From NCBI GenBank assembly GCA_900550635.1, contig URSZ01000121.1, positions 1 through 7,229 on the forward strand: a DNA stretch of 7,229 nt, given 5' to 3'. The notes beneath the pieces were generated by a model. It was not told the origin of the DNA and ran no database searches. It saw only the letters and a program-made list of their open reading frames with translations. The position numbers and the translations under genes are program-made. How positions within the stretch are numbered: the first letter of the stretch is position 1; each line of letters opens with the position of its first letter. Of the stretch, positions 6,746 to 7,229 are shown piece by piece. This stretch comes from an uncultured Prevotella sp. (GTDB taxonomy: Bacteria > Bacteroidota > Bacteroidia > Bacteroidales > Bacteroidaceae).

Positions 6746-7229
6746 ATGATAAATATAAAACATACCATATTTTCGGCTTTTATGTTAGCCTCTGCTGTAT
6801 CGGGCATTGCCCAGACAGTGAATAGCGACATGTGGGCCGTTACAGACGCATTGGGGCGCAAGGTAACGGATAACGTAGATAGTTTTCCTAAAAGGCAGGG
6901 AAAGCAGGTTGCTATCTTTTATTGGACATGGCATGAGCGTGAAACAAAACCGACTGATAAAATAAAGAACATTACACAGATTTTGCGCGACTATCCCGAC
7001 GCCCTTACGGATTATAACCATCCGGCATGGCGTGAAGGTTATCCCGGATATTGCTATTGGGAAGAACCTTTGTTCGGGTATTACCTCACAACCGACGAGT
7101 GGGTGTTGCGTAAACACGCTGAAATGCTTGCAGACGCTAAGATAGATGCGGTGTTTTTTGATTGTACCAACGGAACGTTTACATGGGATTCTTCTTATAA
7201 AACGCTGCTGAAAGTGTGGGACAAAGCTC
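6746..7229 (+). CDS. Secreted glycoside-hydrolase-like protein (3' truncated by the window)
   Basis: The visible 161 residues begin with a signal peptide (1-22, cleavage GIA|Q). The mature part has a strand ending FYWTWHE (58-64), an aromatic stretch YCYWEEPLFGYY (102-113), a helix WVLRKHAEMLADAKID (119-134) and a strand FFDCTNGTFTW (137-147). A beta strand, a helix carrying an 'adjacent locus to be watched' and a strand ending in F-D-x-T-N suit the start of a TIM-barrel enzyme. The pattern resembles Bacteroidetes and Verrucomicrobia proteins annotated with a GH71/GH99-like glycosidase fold, as I recall them. The likely role is cutting a glycan outside the cytoplasm, but substrate and catalytic residues cannot be named because most of the protein is missing. 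The start is fixed by an in-frame TAA at 6737. It is transcribed from its own promoter after a strong terminator, so it probably begins a new unit that continues past the window. Confidence 0.6.
   Translation, partial: MINIKHTIFSAFMLASAVSGIAQTVNSDMWAVTDALGRKVTDNVDSFPKRQGKQVAIFYWTWHERETKPTDKIKNITQILRDYPDALTDYNHPAWREGYPGYCYWEEPLFGYYLTTDEWVLRKHAEMLADAKIDAVFFDCTNGTFTWDSSYKTLLKVWDKA

Overview
The window most likely comes from the chromosome of a Bacteroidales bacterium of the Prevotella/Bacteroides type. The support is direct but indirect in kind: a secreted outer-membrane beta-barrel protein with a carboxypeptidase-regulatory-like N-terminal domain and the C-terminal KYKGSGAG-type ending typical of Bacteroidetes, a TPR/transmembrane/HTH-like regulator, an AHQLGTP-type histidine kinase, signal peptides that leave Q after the cleavage site, and two promoters matching the Bacteroides -7 box TAnnTTTG. 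I cannot name the species.

Layout. (1) Positions 2-1216 (+) hold the 3' part of a TPR-containing membrane-anchored regulator whose start lies outside the window. (2) A 141-bp gap follows, with a TAnnTTTG promoter and an inverted repeat running into the next start codon. (3) Positions 1358-3661 (+) encode a complete 767-residue outer-membrane barrel protein. (4) A 558-bp gene-free gap between convergent genes contains a dense cluster of nested inverted and direct repeats at 3754-3864, probably a bidirectional terminator and/or a dispersed repeat element. The rest of the gap is unexplained. (5) Positions 4220-5401 (-) encode an intact membrane sensor histidine kinase with no response regulator beside it. 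(6) A 128-bp divergent gap contains a short palindrome. (7) Positions 5530-6585 (+) encode a secreted protein with an LNLTEEQ motif near its N-terminus and a long, very basic, low-complexity C-terminal half; it ends at a strong intrinsic terminator. (8) A near-consensus Bacteroides promoter drives a secreted protein starting at 6746, with glycoside-hydrolase-like sequence features, cut by the window end.

How the genes may work together (inference). The regulator and the barrel gene lie in the same direction with a short gap, which suggests a local one-component sensor controlling an outer-membrane protein. The histidine kinase and the basic secreted protein are divergent, an arrangement reminiscent of a periplasmic LTxxQ-type protein next to an envelope-stress kinase, but the resemblance is limited to one motif plus gene order. 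No mobile element, CRISPR array, rRNA or tRNA gene was seen. I did not find a clearly new multi-gene system; the best leads are the repeat cluster, the kinase/basic-protein pair and the regulator/barrel pair.
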